Assembly (NCBI RefSeq): GCF_001293565.1
Contig: NZ_JXMU01000001.1
Span: forward strand, 1 to 64,000
DNA: 64,000 nucleotides
DNA from: Ahrensia marina
GTDB taxonomy: Bacteria > Pseudomonadota > Alphaproteobacteria > Rhizobiales > Rhizobiaceae
Direction: 5' to 3'
The notes beneath the pieces are model-generated. The model made no database searches and had not been told where the DNA came from. It worked only from the letters and a program-made list of their open reading frames with translations. The position numbers and the translations under genes were made by a program. Shown piece by piece: positions 41,224 through 50,777 of this stretch. Every line of letters begins with the position of its first letter. Within the stretch, counting starts at the first letter, position 1.

Positions 41224-42084
41224 TTAAAGACCGTGCGTTCGGCTATAGGGTGATAATTCCGACGATTTCCAACGGGACAATGTGCCATCGGCGGGCTTGT
41301 AAATTTCCACTTTCAAAGGCGCACATTGTGCTTCTTCGCTGGAATGTTTGGAACCGCAATCACCGCCCGGACACGCTGACAACCCGCCTTTTAAATCAAT
41401 ATGCGCGAACATTTCCAGATAATCGCCGGAACGCACCGGGCTGGCCTTCATGAAATATTGCTTTGTATCGTGCGTGAAACCGGTACACATGAAGACATTC
41501 AAAACATCATGAACATAGGGTTCGGCTTGTTCAAGCGACATATCCATCTCAGCAGCGAGTGCACGTGTCAGATTGGAATGGCAGCAATAATGATAGTCAC
41601 CGCCGGACAATAGCCTGTTCGTGTAAGGGTCGCAGCGCGTGCCAATGACATCATGTACACCGCCGCCAAAGTCATCCCAGCCATACCAGTCAAGCGTATC
41701 CCATGTGACGGTGGCAAGCGGCCTGAAATAAGGAAGATTGCTCCATAAATGATCGCCGGTCGATACATGCGTTCCATGCAGCGCGCGGGTTTTACCGGAA
41801 TAAAACCGCTCATTGAGATCATGTGCATTCCAGAGATTCAAATCGCCAACCTGCGACCCCTCAGGACAAACAATCCGGAAGAAATGCCCTTTAGGCACAT
41901 CAAACATGGATGCGTCACGCGGTTGAACAATCACTTCATCAATAAGCTGCATGCTCTCCCGCGCCTGTGCGAACACACTGGCATCATAAGCAGGCAGGCT
42001 ATCAACCGGATAGCAAATTACCGGTTCAACCGATTTGCGTTTCAGAGCATCGGACGGGGTAGGATTTTGCGGCGTATATTTCAT
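41224..42084 (-). CDS. DUF1989 (urea carboxylase-associated) family protein, linked to urate oxidation
   Basis: 286 residues. Landmarks are VPKGHFFRIVCPEGSQVGDLNLWNAHDLNERF, a YHYCCHSNLTRAL motif and VLNVFMCTGF, with clustered Cys and His (CPGGDCGSKHSSEEAQC near the end) that suggest a metal site. DUF1989 includes the carboxyguanidine deiminase subunits found with urea carboxylase, but no urea carboxylase is present here. Its ATG overlaps the puuD stop by 4 bases, so it is co-translated with the urate-oxidising enzyme and probably acts on a purine-derived ureide. The reaction is unknown; the window lacks an allantoate hydrolase. Confidence 0.8.
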   Translation of the reverse strand: MKYTPQNPTPSDALKRKSVEPVICYPVDSLPAYDASVFAQARESMQLIDEVIVQPRDASMFDVPKGHFFRIVCPEGSQVGDLNLWNAHDLNERFYSGKTRALHGTHVSTGDHLWSNLPYFRPLATVTWDTLDWYGWDDFGGGVHDVIGTRCDPYTNRLLSGGDYHYCCHSNLTRALAAEMDMSLEQAEPYVHDVLNVFMCTGFTHDTKQYFMKASPVRSGDYLEMFAHIDLKGGLSACPGGDCGSKHSSEEAQCAPLKVEIYKPADGTLSRWKSSELSPYSRTHGL

Positions 42085-43301
42085 CTGTTCTCACGGTACC
42101 AGGCAATCAGTCGGGCGCGTTCTTCATCCGTAATCTGCGAAACATTCGCCGGCGGCATGGCATGGGTTACACCAGATTGAATAAAGATAGCCTCTGCATG
42201 TTGCGCGATTTGCTGGTGCGTCTCAAGCCGTACCCCTTTAGGCGGCCAGACAATGCCTTCCCAGCTTGGTTCATCAGCGTGACACATCGCGCAGCGTCCT
42301 TGGACAATTGTCGCGACCTCTTCAAAGCCTTCTGACTGCATCAAAGATTGCTGTACCGGCGTGACCTTGTTTGCCGTTTCGTTCTTCTCATTCATGTAAA
42401 GCGGCGCCGTAGAGAGCCAGGCCACAATCAGGAATAAAATTGCCGTCGCCAGCCACGTCCAGGTCGGGTTGCCGTTTCGTGCATGTTTCGAGTTGAAATA
42501 ATGACGAATGGTAACGCCCATCAGGAAAATCAGGCTGGCAATGATCCAATTATATTCGGTCGCAAAGGCAAGCGGATAATGGTTCGACAACATGAAGAAT
42601 ATGACGGGCAATGTCAGATAGTTGTTATGCGTCGAGCGCAGCTTGGCAATCTTGCCATATTTCGCATCCGGCGTGCGCCCTGCCTTCAAATCCGCCACCA
42701 CAATCCGCTGGTTTGGCATGATGATGAAGAACACATTCGCACTCATGATAGTCGCGGTAAAAGCGCCCAAATGCAGCAAAGCAGCACGGCCGGAAAACGC
42801 CTGTGTGTAACCATAGGCCATACAGACTAGCAGCGCATAAAGCAGCAGCATAAGAATTGTCGGGCTTTCACCGAGCTTTGATTTGCACAGGAAATCATAG
42901 GCAATCCAGCCAAAGGCAATGGAAGCAACCGAGATGGCAATGGCTGACAATGTGGAAATATCCGCAACATTGGGATCAACCAGATAAAGATCAGCGCCAA
43001 GATAATAGACAAGGAAAAGCAGGAAAAAGCCTGACAGCCAGGTTGAATAGCTTTCCCATTTAAACCAGGTCAGATGTTCCGGCATAGCCTCAGGGGCAAT
43101 CAGATATTTCTGGATATGATAGAAACCGCCCCCGTGAACCTGCCATTCTTCGCCGTCAGCCGGACCGGCAATATTGCGGTTGAGGCCAAGATCCAACGCA
43201 ATAAAATAGAAGGAGGAACCAATCCACGCCATTGCTGTAATGACATGCGTCCAGCGGACGGCAAACTCCAGCCAGTCCATGGCAACAGTTAGATCATACA
43301 T
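42081..43301 (-). CDS. puuD: Membrane urate hydroxylase with C-terminal cytochrome c domain (PuuD)
   Basis: 406 residues. The N-terminal urate oxidase domain has eight or so membrane helices (MDWLEFAVRWTHVITAMAWIGSSFYFIALD at the start, TLPVIFFMLSNHYP near residue 240), followed by a periplasmic cytochrome c domain with CAMCH near residue 335 and an axial Met region (MPPANVSQITDEER). PuuD converts urate to 5-hydroxyisourate and passes electrons to the respiratory chain, replacing uricase. It is divergent from a LysR gene with 109 nt between the starts and is followed by the DUF1989 gene. Confidence 0.9.
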   Translation of the reverse strand: MYDLTVAMDWLEFAVRWTHVITAMAWIGSSFYFIALDLGLNRNIAGPADGEEWQVHGGGFYHIQKYLIAPEAMPEHLTWFKWESYSTWLSGFFLLFLVYYLGADLYLVDPNVADISTLSAIAISVASIAFGWIAYDFLCKSKLGESPTILMLLLYALLVCMAYGYTQAFSGRAALLHLGAFTATIMSANVFFIIMPNQRIVVADLKAGRTPDAKYGKIAKLRSTHNNYLTLPVIFFMLSNHYPLAFATEYNWIIASLIFLMGVTIRHYFNSKHARNGNPTWTWLATAILFLIVAWLSTAPLYMNEKNETANKVTPVQQSLMQSEGFEEVATIVQGRCAMCHADEPSWEGIVWPPKGVRLETHQQIAQHAEAIFIQSGVTHAMPPANVSQITDEERARLIAWYRENR

Positions 43302-43410
43302 GCGAATCCCCTCCTTGGTTGCACTAAGGTTAGCCTCAATAATTATTTTGCAAAAGCATCGCTACAAGCAAACACTTTCAAACAAACCAAAATAATCATA
43401 GAGTCATTTT

Positions 43411-44322
43411 ATGAGCTATGTAGATAATATCCGCATGTTTGTGCGCGTTTTTGAATTAGGGTCCATGTCAGCGGCAGCGCGCGATCAGCGCGTTTCGCCT
43501 GCGGTATCCTCGAGCCGTATTGCCGAGCTTGAACGCCACTTAAACGTCAGACTGTTCAACAGGACAACGCGGCGGCTTCAACCAACAGAACATGGCAAAG
43601 TTTTTTACGACGGCGCAACGCAGATATTGGAAACAATCGAGCGTTCAGAGGCTGCTATCGCAGAAATTTCAAACAATCCGCGCGGCTCAATTTTCGTCGG
43701 CGCTCCCCTTGGCGTCGGACGCAGATTTATTGCGCCCTATGTGCCCTATTTTAAAGAAAAATACCCTTTGATTGACGTCAGGCTTCGTCTGTCAGATCGT
43801 TTCATCGACATAACTGCCGAGGGTATCGATGTCGCTTTTTCGATGCACAAACTTCCCGACTCCAATTTAAAGCGGCGCGTTATTGCCGATTGCGAGCGGG
43901 TTTTGTGCGGCTCACCTGATTATCTAGCGATCAAAGGCACGCCGAAAAACGGCGTTGAACTGGTGAAAAACAACCATCATTGCCTGCTTTTGCGTTTTCC
44001 CGGTACAGCCGAATTTCGATGGACACTTAAAACTGACAATTCTTATAAGGAATATGATGTCAAAGGCCCGTTTGAATCCGATGACGGCGACGTGCTGACC
44101 CAATGGGCACTTGATGGCCGCGGCATCATCAACAAACCGCGCTTTGAAGTCGCCGAGCACTTAAACACCGGCGCTTTGGTGGAGGTGTGTGCCGAGACAC
44201 CGCCCTCACCGGTACAGTTAAGCTGCCTTTATCCGCACCGGCGTTATCAGGATCCTAAAATACGCTTGTTTATCGACTATATGGCTCAAAAATGCAGTCA
44301 GGAGTTGAAAAAACGCGCCTGA
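43411..44322 (+). CDS. LysR-family regulator, probable control of purine degradation genes
   Basis: 303 residues. The helix-turn-helix reads FVRVFELGSMSAAARDQRVSPAVSSSRIAELERHLNVRLFNRTTRRLQPTEHG, of the CrgA/DsdC-like subgroup, followed by an effector domain (VDVAFSMHKLPDSNL). It is divergent from puuD, and the shared 109-nt region contains AATAATTATT, a 10-bp palindrome near 43340, as a possible binding site. Its TGA is directly followed by the stop codon of uraH on the other strand. The position inside the urate cluster points to a purine intermediate as effector. Confidence 0.85.
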   Translation: MSYVDNIRMFVRVFELGSMSAAARDQRVSPAVSSSRIAELERHLNVRLFNRTTRRLQPTEHGKVFYDGATQILETIERSEAAIAEISNNPRGSIFVGAPLGVGRRFIAPYVPYFKEKYPLIDVRLRLSDRFIDITAEGIDVAFSMHKLPDSNLKRRVIADCERVLCGSPDYLAIKGTPKNGVELVKNNHHCLLLRFPGTAEFRWTLKTDNSYKEYDVKGPFESDDGDVLTQWALDGRGIINKPRFEVAEHLNTGALVEVCAETPPSPVQLSCLYPHRRYQDPKIRLFIDYMAQKCSQELKKRA

Positions 44323-44688
44323 CTAGCTGCCCCGATACGTTGAATATCCATAGGGCGAAATCAACAAAGGCACATGATAATGCGATGTGTCATCATTTAC
44401 GCCGAAACGAATTGGCACCTCGTCCAGAAAGAGATTTTCCGCATCTTTTTCAACCAAACCGTGCGCGCGAAGATAATCACCGACTTTGAAAATCAGCTCA
44501 TACTGTCCAGCTTTAAACTTGTCTTTCGGTAATATGGGCGAATCTGTACGGCCATCATCATTTGTGGTCATTGACGCAATTTTCTTATGGCTGTTGCCCG
44601 AAACCTTATAGAGCAAGATTTCTATACCCGCAGCAGGCAAGCCCCGCGCAGTGTCCAGGACGTGTGTCGTCAAAAATCCATCAGCCAT
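44323..44688 (-). CDS. uraH: 5-hydroxyisourate hydrolase
   Basis: 121 residues from the ATG at 44688 (GGAG 6 nt upstream). It is a transthyretin-like protein with TTHVLDTARGLPAAGIEILLY at the start (catalytic His), RTDSPIL near the middle and the diagnostic C-terminal YRGS. It hydrolyses 5-hydroxyisourate from PuuD to OHCU. There is no signal peptide, so it is cytoplasmic. It is transcribed away from the allantoinase gene and shares its promoter region. Confidence 0.93.
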   Translation of the reverse strand: MADGFLTTHVLDTARGLPAAGIEILLYKVSGNSHKKIASMTTNDDGRTDSPILPKDKFKAGQYELIFKVGDYLRAHGLVEKDAENLFLDEVPIRFGVNDDTSHYHVPLLISPYGYSTYRGS

Positions 44689-44831
44689 AAAACTCTCCAC
44701 TTTGTCGAAGCTATATAGTGTTCTACCCAATAAATGGGAAATACTATGCAGGACAATTGCAAATAGTCTTTATGGATTTATTTGATAATCCAATCGATTG
44801 TTTTGAGTTAAAAACGAATACGGAGGCAAAA

Positions 44832-46250
44832 ATGAATCGTTACCCGCGCGACATGGCCGGATATGGCGCCAACCCACCAGATCCGAAATGGCCTGGCGGG
44901 GCGAAGATTGCTGTGCAATTCGTTATTAATTACGAAGAAGGCGGCGAAAACAACATTTTGCACGGCGATAAAGCCTCCGAAGCATTTCTGTCAGAAATTG
45001 TCGGCGCAGCACCGTGGGAAGGCCAGCGCCATTGGAACATGGAATCCATCTATGAATATGGTGCCCGTGCCGGTTTTTGGCGATTGCATCGCCTTTTCAC
45101 GGAAATGAACATTCCTGCGACCGTTTACGGTGTCGCCACCGCACTTGCACGCGCTCCCGAACAGGTAGAAGCCATGCAGTCAGCCGGATGGGAGATCGCT
45201 TCCCACGGCTTGAAGTGGATCGAATATAAAGATTACGCCATTGAAGATGAACGCGCCGATATGCTCAAAGCCATCGCTTTGCATAAAGAAGTTACCGGCA
45301 AACGGCCAACAGGCTGGTACACGGGGCGTTGCTCGGTCAACACCATGGACATTGTCTCCGAAGAAGGCGGTTTTGCCTATATTTCCGATAGCTATGCCGA
45401 TGATCTGCCCTATTGGTATGAGCATGACAGCGGTCACCAGTTGGTTATACCTTATACGCTGGATGCAAACGATATGCGTTTTGCCACGCCGCAGGGGTTT
45501 AACTCCGGCGATCAGTTCTACAGCTATTTGAAAGACACTTTCGACGCGCTCTATGCAGAAGGTGAAGCCGGTCAGGCCAAAATGATGTCCATTGGCATTC
45601 ATTGCCGCCTGCTTGGTCGTCCGGGCCGTATTCAGGCATTGCGCCGCTTTATGGAATACACAAGGGGACAGTCCGGCGTGTGGTTCGCAAAACGTATTGA
45701 GATCGCCGACCACTGGCACAACCACCATGCACCGGAGCATCATATGTCGCGGCCGACACATATGTCCCGCGCAGAGTTCGTCGACCATTACGGATCAATT
45801 TTCGAACACTCGCCTTGGATTGCAGAACGCGCATTTGATAATGAATTGGGACCGGCCCACAATTCGGCGATCGGGCTACACAGTGCCCTCACGCGCAAAT
45901 TCAGATCAGCAACCAAGGACGAGCGTCTGAATGTATTGACAGCACACCCTGACCTTGCAGGCAAGCTTGCCGCCGCCAAGCGTTTAACGGCTGAGTCCAC
46001 TGCCGAGCAGGCAAGTGCTGGCCTGGACGCGCTGACAGAAGATGAACACGAAACCTTTACCCGCCTGAACGCGGCTTATACGGAGAAATTCGGCTTTCCG
46101 TTCATTATTGCCGTCAAAGGACTGGATAAGAATCAAATTCTGAGCAGCTTCCGGCAACGTGTTGAAAATAAACGCGATCAGGAATTTGAAACTGCATGCA
46201 AGCAGGTTGAGCGCATTGCGTTCTTACGTTTGAAGGATATTCTGCCATGA
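44832..46250 (+). CDS. puuE: Bifunctional allantoinase (PuuE) / OHCU decarboxylase (UraD)
   Basis: 472 residues from the ATG at 44832 (GGAGG-N5-ATG). Residues 1-305 are a polysaccharide-deacetylase-type allantoinase (VQFVINYEEGGENNILHGD, ARAGFWRLHRLF, ASHGLKWIEY, GIHCRLLGRPGRI). Residues 310-472 are an OHCU decarboxylase domain (FVDHYGSIFEHSPWIAERAF, LTAHPDLAGKLAA, FPFIIAVKGLDKNQIL). The fusion carries the step before and the step after S-allantoin. It is followed by allE with a 4-base overlap. The fused form is known in Rhizobiales and other proteobacteria. Confidence 0.93.
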   Translation: MNRYPRDMAGYGANPPDPKWPGGAKIAVQFVINYEEGGENNILHGDKASEAFLSEIVGAAPWEGQRHWNMESIYEYGARAGFWRLHRLFTEMNIPATVYGVATALARAPEQVEAMQSAGWEIASHGLKWIEYKDYAIEDERADMLKAIALHKEVTGKRPTGWYTGRCSVNTMDIVSEEGGFAYISDSYADDLPYWYEHDSGHQLVIPYTLDANDMRFATPQGFNSGDQFYSYLKDTFDALYAEGEAGQAKMMSIGIHCRLLGRPGRIQALRRFMEYTRGQSGVWFAKRIEIADHWHNHHAPEHHMSRPTHMSRAEFVDHYGSIFEHSPWIAERAFDNELGPAHNSAIGLHSALTRKFRSATKDERLNVLTAHPDLAGKLAAAKRLTAESTAEQASAGLDALTEDEHETFTRLNAAYTEKFGFPFIIAVKGLDKNQILSSFRQRVENKRDQEFETACKQVERIAFLRLKDILP

Positions 46251-47065
46251 GTTTTGCAACACCGGTCGCAGGTCTGCCTGCACAGTCGGAATTGATGACC
46301 GGACGTGCGGTCTTCACCGAAGCTTATGCTTTCATTCCCAAAGGGGTCATGCGCGATATTGTAACCAGCGCATTGCCGCATTTTACAGCGACACGCGCAT
46401 GGATCATTGCCCGTCCAATGACAGGATTCGCCGAAACATTCGCTCAATATATCGTAGAAATGGAACCTGATGGCGGCAGCGATTTTCCCGAACCGGACAA
46501 GGATGCACAAGCGGTCTTGTTCGTTGTCAAAGGAACATTGCAAGTCACAATTGATGGCAAAGCGCACAGCTTAGAAGAAGGTGGTTACGCCTATATTCCC
46601 CCGCACATAAAATGGACAGTGAAAAATAATTCATCCGCAGCCACCACATTTCATTGGGTCCGCAAAGCCTATGAAACTGTTGACGGCATTGATGCACCGG
46701 AAGCGTTCGTCATCAATGAAAAAAATATCGAGCCGTCGGTCATGCCCGACACCAATGGCGCATGGTCGACAACCCGTTTTGTTTCGTCCGATGATCTGCG
46801 CCATGACATGCATGTCAACATTGTGAACTTTGAACCGGGCGGCTCCATTCCATTTGAAGAAACGCATATAATGGAACATGGCCTCTATGTGCTGGAAGGA
46901 AAAGCGGTCTATAAACTCAATCAGGACTGGGTTGAGGTGGAGGCCGGTGATTTCATGTGGTTACGCGCATTTTGTCCGCAAGCCTGCTATGCCGGTGGTC
47001 CGGGACGCTTCCGCTACCTGCTGTATAAAGACGTGAACCGCCACCCGTCGCTAAGGCTCAAGTGA
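46247..47065 (+). CDS. allE: (S)-ureidoglycine aminohydrolase (bicupin)
   Basis: 272 residues, two cupin domains (about 60-130 and 190-265). Metal-site elements are visible in the second domain: PGGSIPFEETHIMEHGLYVLEGKAVYKLNQDWVEV and GDFMWLRAFCPQACYAGGPG. It converts (S)-ureidoglycine to (S)-ureidoglycolate and ammonia. It overlaps both neighbours (4 bases with puuE, 1 base with allA), so the three are translated as a block. The enzyme that makes ureidoglycine from allantoate is not in the window. Confidence 0.92.
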   Translation: MSFATPVAGLPAQSELMTGRAVFTEAYAFIPKGVMRDIVTSALPHFTATRAWIIARPMTGFAETFAQYIVEMEPDGGSDFPEPDKDAQAVLFVVKGTLQVTIDGKAHSLEEGGYAYIPPHIKWTVKNNSSAATTFHWVRKAYETVDGIDAPEAFVINEKNIEPSVMPDTNGAWSTTRFVSSDDLRHDMHVNIVNFEPGGSIPFEETHIMEHGLYVLEGKAVYKLNQDWVEVEAGDFMWLRAFCPQACYAGGPGRFRYLLYKDVNRHPSLRLK

Positions 47066-47562
47066 TGAGCAACACGGTGATCACACAGGATATTTCCCAT
47101 GATGCTTTTGCACCATTTGGAGACCTTGTGGATATATCCGGTGAGCCGGACAAAATTATAAATCAGGGCTTGTGCGGGCGCTACCATGACCGTGCCCACT
47201 TCGATTTCGGCCCGAACTGCAAGGGTGGCTTGAGTCTGTTTAACGCCGAGCCGCGCTCCCTGCCCTACCGTCTGGAAATGGTTGAGCGTCATCCTTTATG
47301 TAGCCAGGCTTTTATTCCCCTGCATCAAAATCCGTTTCTGGTCATTGTTGCGGAAGGACAGGACGATACGCCCTGCAAGGTTCATGCCTTTATCACCAAG
47401 CCCGGACAAGCCATCAATTTTCATCGCAACATTTGGCATGGTGTGCTGACGCCTTTGTCCGCGCCCGGCCAGTTTGCAGTGATCGACCGTGTTTCAGAGG
47501 GCGACAATTTACAGGAACACTGGTTCGCTGAACCAAAGATTATTGCCGGTCAAACGGCATAG
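47065..47562 (+). CDS. allA: Ureidoglycolate lyase
   Basis: 165 residues from the ATG at 47065, sharing one base with the allE stop (TGATG) and preceded by AAGG. Family landmarks are FAPFGDLVDI, SLFNAEPRSLPYRLEMVERHPLCSQAFIPL and the metal/active-site region NFHRNIWHGVLTPL. It cleaves (S)-ureidoglycolate to glyoxylate and urea, the last step of the pathway in this operon. Confidence 0.93.
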   Translation: MSNTVITQDISHDAFAPFGDLVDISGEPDKIINQGLCGRYHDRAHFDFGPNCKGGLSLFNAEPRSLPYRLEMVERHPLCSQAFIPLHQNPFLVIVAEGQDDTPCKVHAFITKPGQAINFHRNIWHGVLTPLSAPGQFAVIDRVSEGDNLQEHWFAEPKIIAGQTA

Positions 47563-47598
47563 GACGATATTATCAGTGTCATTACTGGGGAGGATAAA

Positions 47599-49017
47599 AT
47601 GACAGAAAGCTCAATTGCAACGCAACAACAATTGCGGGATCCGAATTACACACCACCGCTTGCCAAAGCGGTGCCGCTGGGGATCCAGCATGTTTTGGCT
47701 ATGTTTGTGTCTAACGTCACACCGGCCATTATCGTGTGCGGCGCTGCCGGTTTCGGCTTCGGATCGAACTCGCCTGACTTTCCGCAGATGATTTATATGA
47801 TCCAGATGTCGATGTTCTTTGCAGGTATTGCAACGCTCATCCAGACAATTGGCTTCGGGCCGGTCGGTGCAAAACTGCCGATTGTCCAAGGCACGTCATT
47901 TGCATTCATTCCCATTATGATCCCGCTCGTTGCCGGTAAGGGCGTTGATGCTATTGCGGTCCTCATGGGCGGCATTGTCGTTGGCGGCCTTTTCCATGCA
48001 ATTCTCGGATTGTTTATCGGTAAAATCCGCTTTGCGTTACCGCCTCTCGTCACAGGCCTAGTTGTCACAATGATCGGTCTGGCACTTGTCAAAGTCGGCA
48101 TTCAATATGCCGCTGGCGGGGTCCCGGCTATCGGCACACCGGAATACGGCTCAGGCCTTAACTGGTTTGTCGCGGGCGTTGTGATCGTTGTCACGCTCGG
48201 TTTGAAGTTTTTCACAAAAGGCATGCTGTCGATCTCGGCCGTTCTTTTGGGACTTATCGCCGGTTACATCGTCGCCTTCGCACTTGGCATGGTAAACTTT
48301 GGTAATGTTGCCAATGCGGCACCGTTTGCGCTGCCGAACCCGTTCCATTTCGGTATTGAATTTACCGTCGCCGCCATTATCGGCTTTTGCCTTATGTCAT
48401 TCGTTTCAGCGGTTGAAACTGTCGGCGATGTATCCGGTATTACCAAAGGCGGTGCCGGACGCGAAGCAACAGACAAGGAAATTCAAGGTGCAACCTATGC
48501 AGATGGTCTGGGTACAGCCGTATCCGGCGTGTTCGGCGCGCTGCCAAACACATCCTTCTCGCAAAATGTCGGCCTGATTGCGATGACCGGCGTGATGAGC
48601 CGCCATGTTGTCACCATAGGTGCCATCTTCCTGATCCTTTGCGGCCTTGTACCTAAAATCGGTGCCATCATCGCAACTGTTCCTATTGAGGTTCTGGGCG
48701 GCGGTGTGATCGTCATGTTCGGCATGGTTGTTGCTGCCGGTATGTCCATGCTGTCGGATGTTAACTGGAACCGGCGCAATATGGTGATTTTCGCGATTTC
48801 CATTTCACTAGGCCTTGGCCTTCAACTTGAACCGGGTGCGCTCCAATATCTGCCTGCAACCTTAAAAGTATTGGCGACATCTGGCATTCTGCCTGCCGCC
48901 CTGATTGCCATTGTTCTAAACCTTCTATTGCCTGACGAATTGGCAGATGAATCAACCGAGGAGGTCTCCGGCGGCATGTCCGGAAAAGGCAGCGGGTCGT
49001 TCCCGAAAAAAGCCTGA
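47599..49017 (+). CDS. NCS2-family purine permease (xanthine/urate type)
   Basis: 472 residues with GGGGAGG 7 nt before the ATG. About 12-14 membrane helices. NCS2 signatures: QHVLAMFVSNVTPAIIVCGAAG, GTSFAFIPIMIPL and the transport core FVSAVETVGDVSGITKGGAGREATDKEIQGATYADGLGTAVSGVFGALPNTSFSQNVGLIAMTGV. The glutamate of ETVGD is retained. Its place at the end of the purine operon suggests urate or xanthine, though uracil cannot be excluded. It ends in a strong terminator. Confidence 0.9.
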   Translation: MTESSIATQQQLRDPNYTPPLAKAVPLGIQHVLAMFVSNVTPAIIVCGAAGFGFGSNSPDFPQMIYMIQMSMFFAGIATLIQTIGFGPVGAKLPIVQGTSFAFIPIMIPLVAGKGVDAIAVLMGGIVVGGLFHAILGLFIGKIRFALPPLVTGLVVTMIGLALVKVGIQYAAGGVPAIGTPEYGSGLNWFVAGVVIVVTLGLKFFTKGMLSISAVLLGLIAGYIVAFALGMVNFGNVANAAPFALPNPFHFGIEFTVAAIIGFCLMSFVSAVETVGDVSGITKGGAGREATDKEIQGATYADGLGTAVSGVFGALPNTSFSQNVGLIAMTGVMSRHVVTIGAIFLILCGLVPKIGAIIATVPIEVLGGGVIVMFGMVVAAGMSMLSDVNWNRRNMVIFAISISLGLGLQLEPGALQYLPATLKVLATSGILPAALIAIVLNLLLPDELADESTEEVSGGMSGKGSGSFPKKA

Positions 49018-49038
49018 AACGCCAACCAACACTTCGAG

Positions 49039-49068
49039 AAACCCGCCTTATCAGGCGGGTTTTTATTT
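49039..49068 (+). terminator. Intrinsic terminator after the NCS2 permease
   Basis: AAACCCGCC (49039-49047), loop TTATCA, GGCGGGTTT (49054-49062), then TTATTT. Nine-bp stem. Confidence 0.82.
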
Positions 49069-49219
49069 GGCTGTCTCATTGCAATTGTTTATGCTTCAAA
49101 CCGGTTCATAATGACGCGCATAATTTTATTTTTACCGTGCGGTCAAAAAATATAGCGTTGTATATCAAAAACGATTAGCCTTGATTCAACAAATCAGAAT
49201 GCACGCGAAAAGGGACACC

Positions 49220-50710
49220 ATGTACACCATCCAAAACGCAATCAACGGTGAACTAAAACAATCAAATTCATCGCGCAGCCAGAATATATTTAATCCTGCA
49301 ACCGGAGAAGCGATTGGCACTTTGCCGCTTTCCAGTCGCGAGGAGCTTGATAGCGCTGTTGCAGCGGCAAAAGCTGCCGCTACCGATTGGGGCAATACGC
49401 CGCCGCTCAAGCGTGCAAAATTCATGTTCAAGTTCAAACAGCTTTTGGATGAACATGCCGATGATATTGCGCGGGAAATTTCGCGCGAGCATGGCAAAAC
49501 CCATGATGATGCGCTCGGTGAAGTTGCCCGCGGTATCGAAGTCGTCGACTTTGCCTGCGGCATGCCTTCAATGCTGAAAGGCGAATTTTCACGCAATGTC
49601 GGCCCGAGCATCGACACGATTGCAGATCGCCAGCCGCTTGGCGTTGTTGCCGGTATCACGCCGTTTAACTTCCCTGCCATGGTACCATTATGGATGTATC
49701 CGGTAGCAATTGCCTGCGGAAACACCTTCGTTTTGAAACCGTCCGAGCGTGATCCGTCCGCTGTGATGTTTATCTATGAACTGTTTAAAAAAGCAGGCTT
49801 TCCGGATGGCGTTTTAAATGTCGTTCATGGCGACAAAGAATGTGTTGATGCGATTTTGGAACATCCGGATATCAAAGCTGTTTCATTTGTCGGCTCGACA
49901 CCAATTGCCGAATATGTCTATTCAACAGGCACAAAACACGGCAAGCGCGTGCAGGCGCTCGGCGGCGCAAAAAACCATATGGTTGTCATGCCGGACGCCG
50001 ACATTAAGAAAGCCGCTGATGCTTTGATGGGCGCCGGTTACGGCTCAGCCGGTGAGCGCTGTATGGCGATTTCAGTTGCTGTGCCTGTAGGCGATAAAAC
50101 AGCCGACGCGCTCGTCGCAGAGTTAAAGCCACGCATTGAAAGCCTTAAAATTGGACCTTCAACTGACTCCGATGCGGATATGGGACCGGTCGTCACCAAA
50201 GATGCCCAGCAGCGCATATTGGGCTATATGGACAAAGGCGTTGAAGAAGGCGCAGAACTCGTCGTTGATGGACGCGGCTTCTCTCTGCAAGGCTATGAAG
50301 ACGGATACTTCGTTGGCGGTGCTTTGTTCGACAAAGTGACAACCGACATGAGCATCTATAAAGATGAGATTTTCGGCCCTGTTCTGTCGGTGGTGCGCGC
50401 GCAAAGCTATCATGAGGCTGTCGATATGATTAATGTTCACGAATATGGAAACGGCACGGCAATCTTCACCCGTGATGGCGATACAGCACGCGATTTCTGC
50501 GACCGTATCGAAGTTGGCATGGTCGGCGTCAATGTGCCTATTCCGGTGCCTGTGGCCTATCATTCATTCGGCGGCTGGAAGCGCTCGCTCTTTGGTGACC
50601 ACGATATTTACGGCGCCGAAGGTGTACGGTTCTACACACGTCTTAAAACTATCACTCAGCGCTGGCCTGATGGTATCAAAGACGGTGCGGTTTTCACCTT
50701 CCCGAGCTAG
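49220..50710 (+). CDS. mmsA: Methylmalonate-semialdehyde dehydrogenase (CoA-acylating)
   Basis: 496 residues from the ATG at 49220 (AAGGGA upstream). Family features: [51 protein letters not shown], and the catalytic Cys in [14 protein letters not shown]; the general-base Glu of ordinary ALDHs is replaced ([12 protein letters not shown]), as expected for the CoA-acylating group. It converts methylmalonate or malonate semialdehyde to propionyl- or acetyl-CoA, in valine, inositol or beta-alanine catabolism. No partner gene is adjacent and it ends in a terminator, so it is probably monocistronic. Confidence 0.92.
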   Translation: MYTIQNAINGELKQSNSSRSQNIFNPATGEAIGTLPLSSREELDSAVAAAKAAATDWGNTPPLKRAKFMFKFKQLLDEHADDIAREISREHGKTHDDALGEVARGIEVVDFACGMPSMLKGEFSRNVGPSIDTIADRQPLGVVAGITPFNFPAMVPLWMYPVAIACGNTFVLKPSERDPSAVMFIYELFKKAGFPDGVLNVVHGDKECVDAILEHPDIKAVSFVGSTPIAEYVYSTGTKHGKRVQALGGAKNHMVVMPDADIKKAADALMGAGYGSAGERCMAISVAVPVGDKTADALVAELKPRIESLKIGPSTDSDADMGPVVTKDAQQRILGYMDKGVEEGAELVVDGRGFSLQGYEDGYFVGGALFDKVTTDMSIYKDEIFGPVLSVVRAQSYHEAVDMINVHEYGNGTAIFTRDGDTARDFCDRIEVGMVGVNVPIPVPVAYHSFGGWKRSLFGDHDIYGAEGVRFYTRLKTITQRWPDGIKDGAVFTFPS

Positions 50711-50734
50711 GTTGAAGCGAACAATTTTCATGAA

Positions 50735-50762
50735 AAAACGCGCCATGTGAGTGGCGCGTTTT
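50735..50762. terminator. Bidirectional terminator between mmsA and the cytochrome c gene
   Basis: AAAACGCGCCA (50735-50745), loop TGTGAG, TGGCGCGTTTT (50752-50762): an 11-bp stem with A and T tracts serving both convergent genes. Confidence 0.82.
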
Positions 50763-50777
50763 GCATTTCATGAGTTC

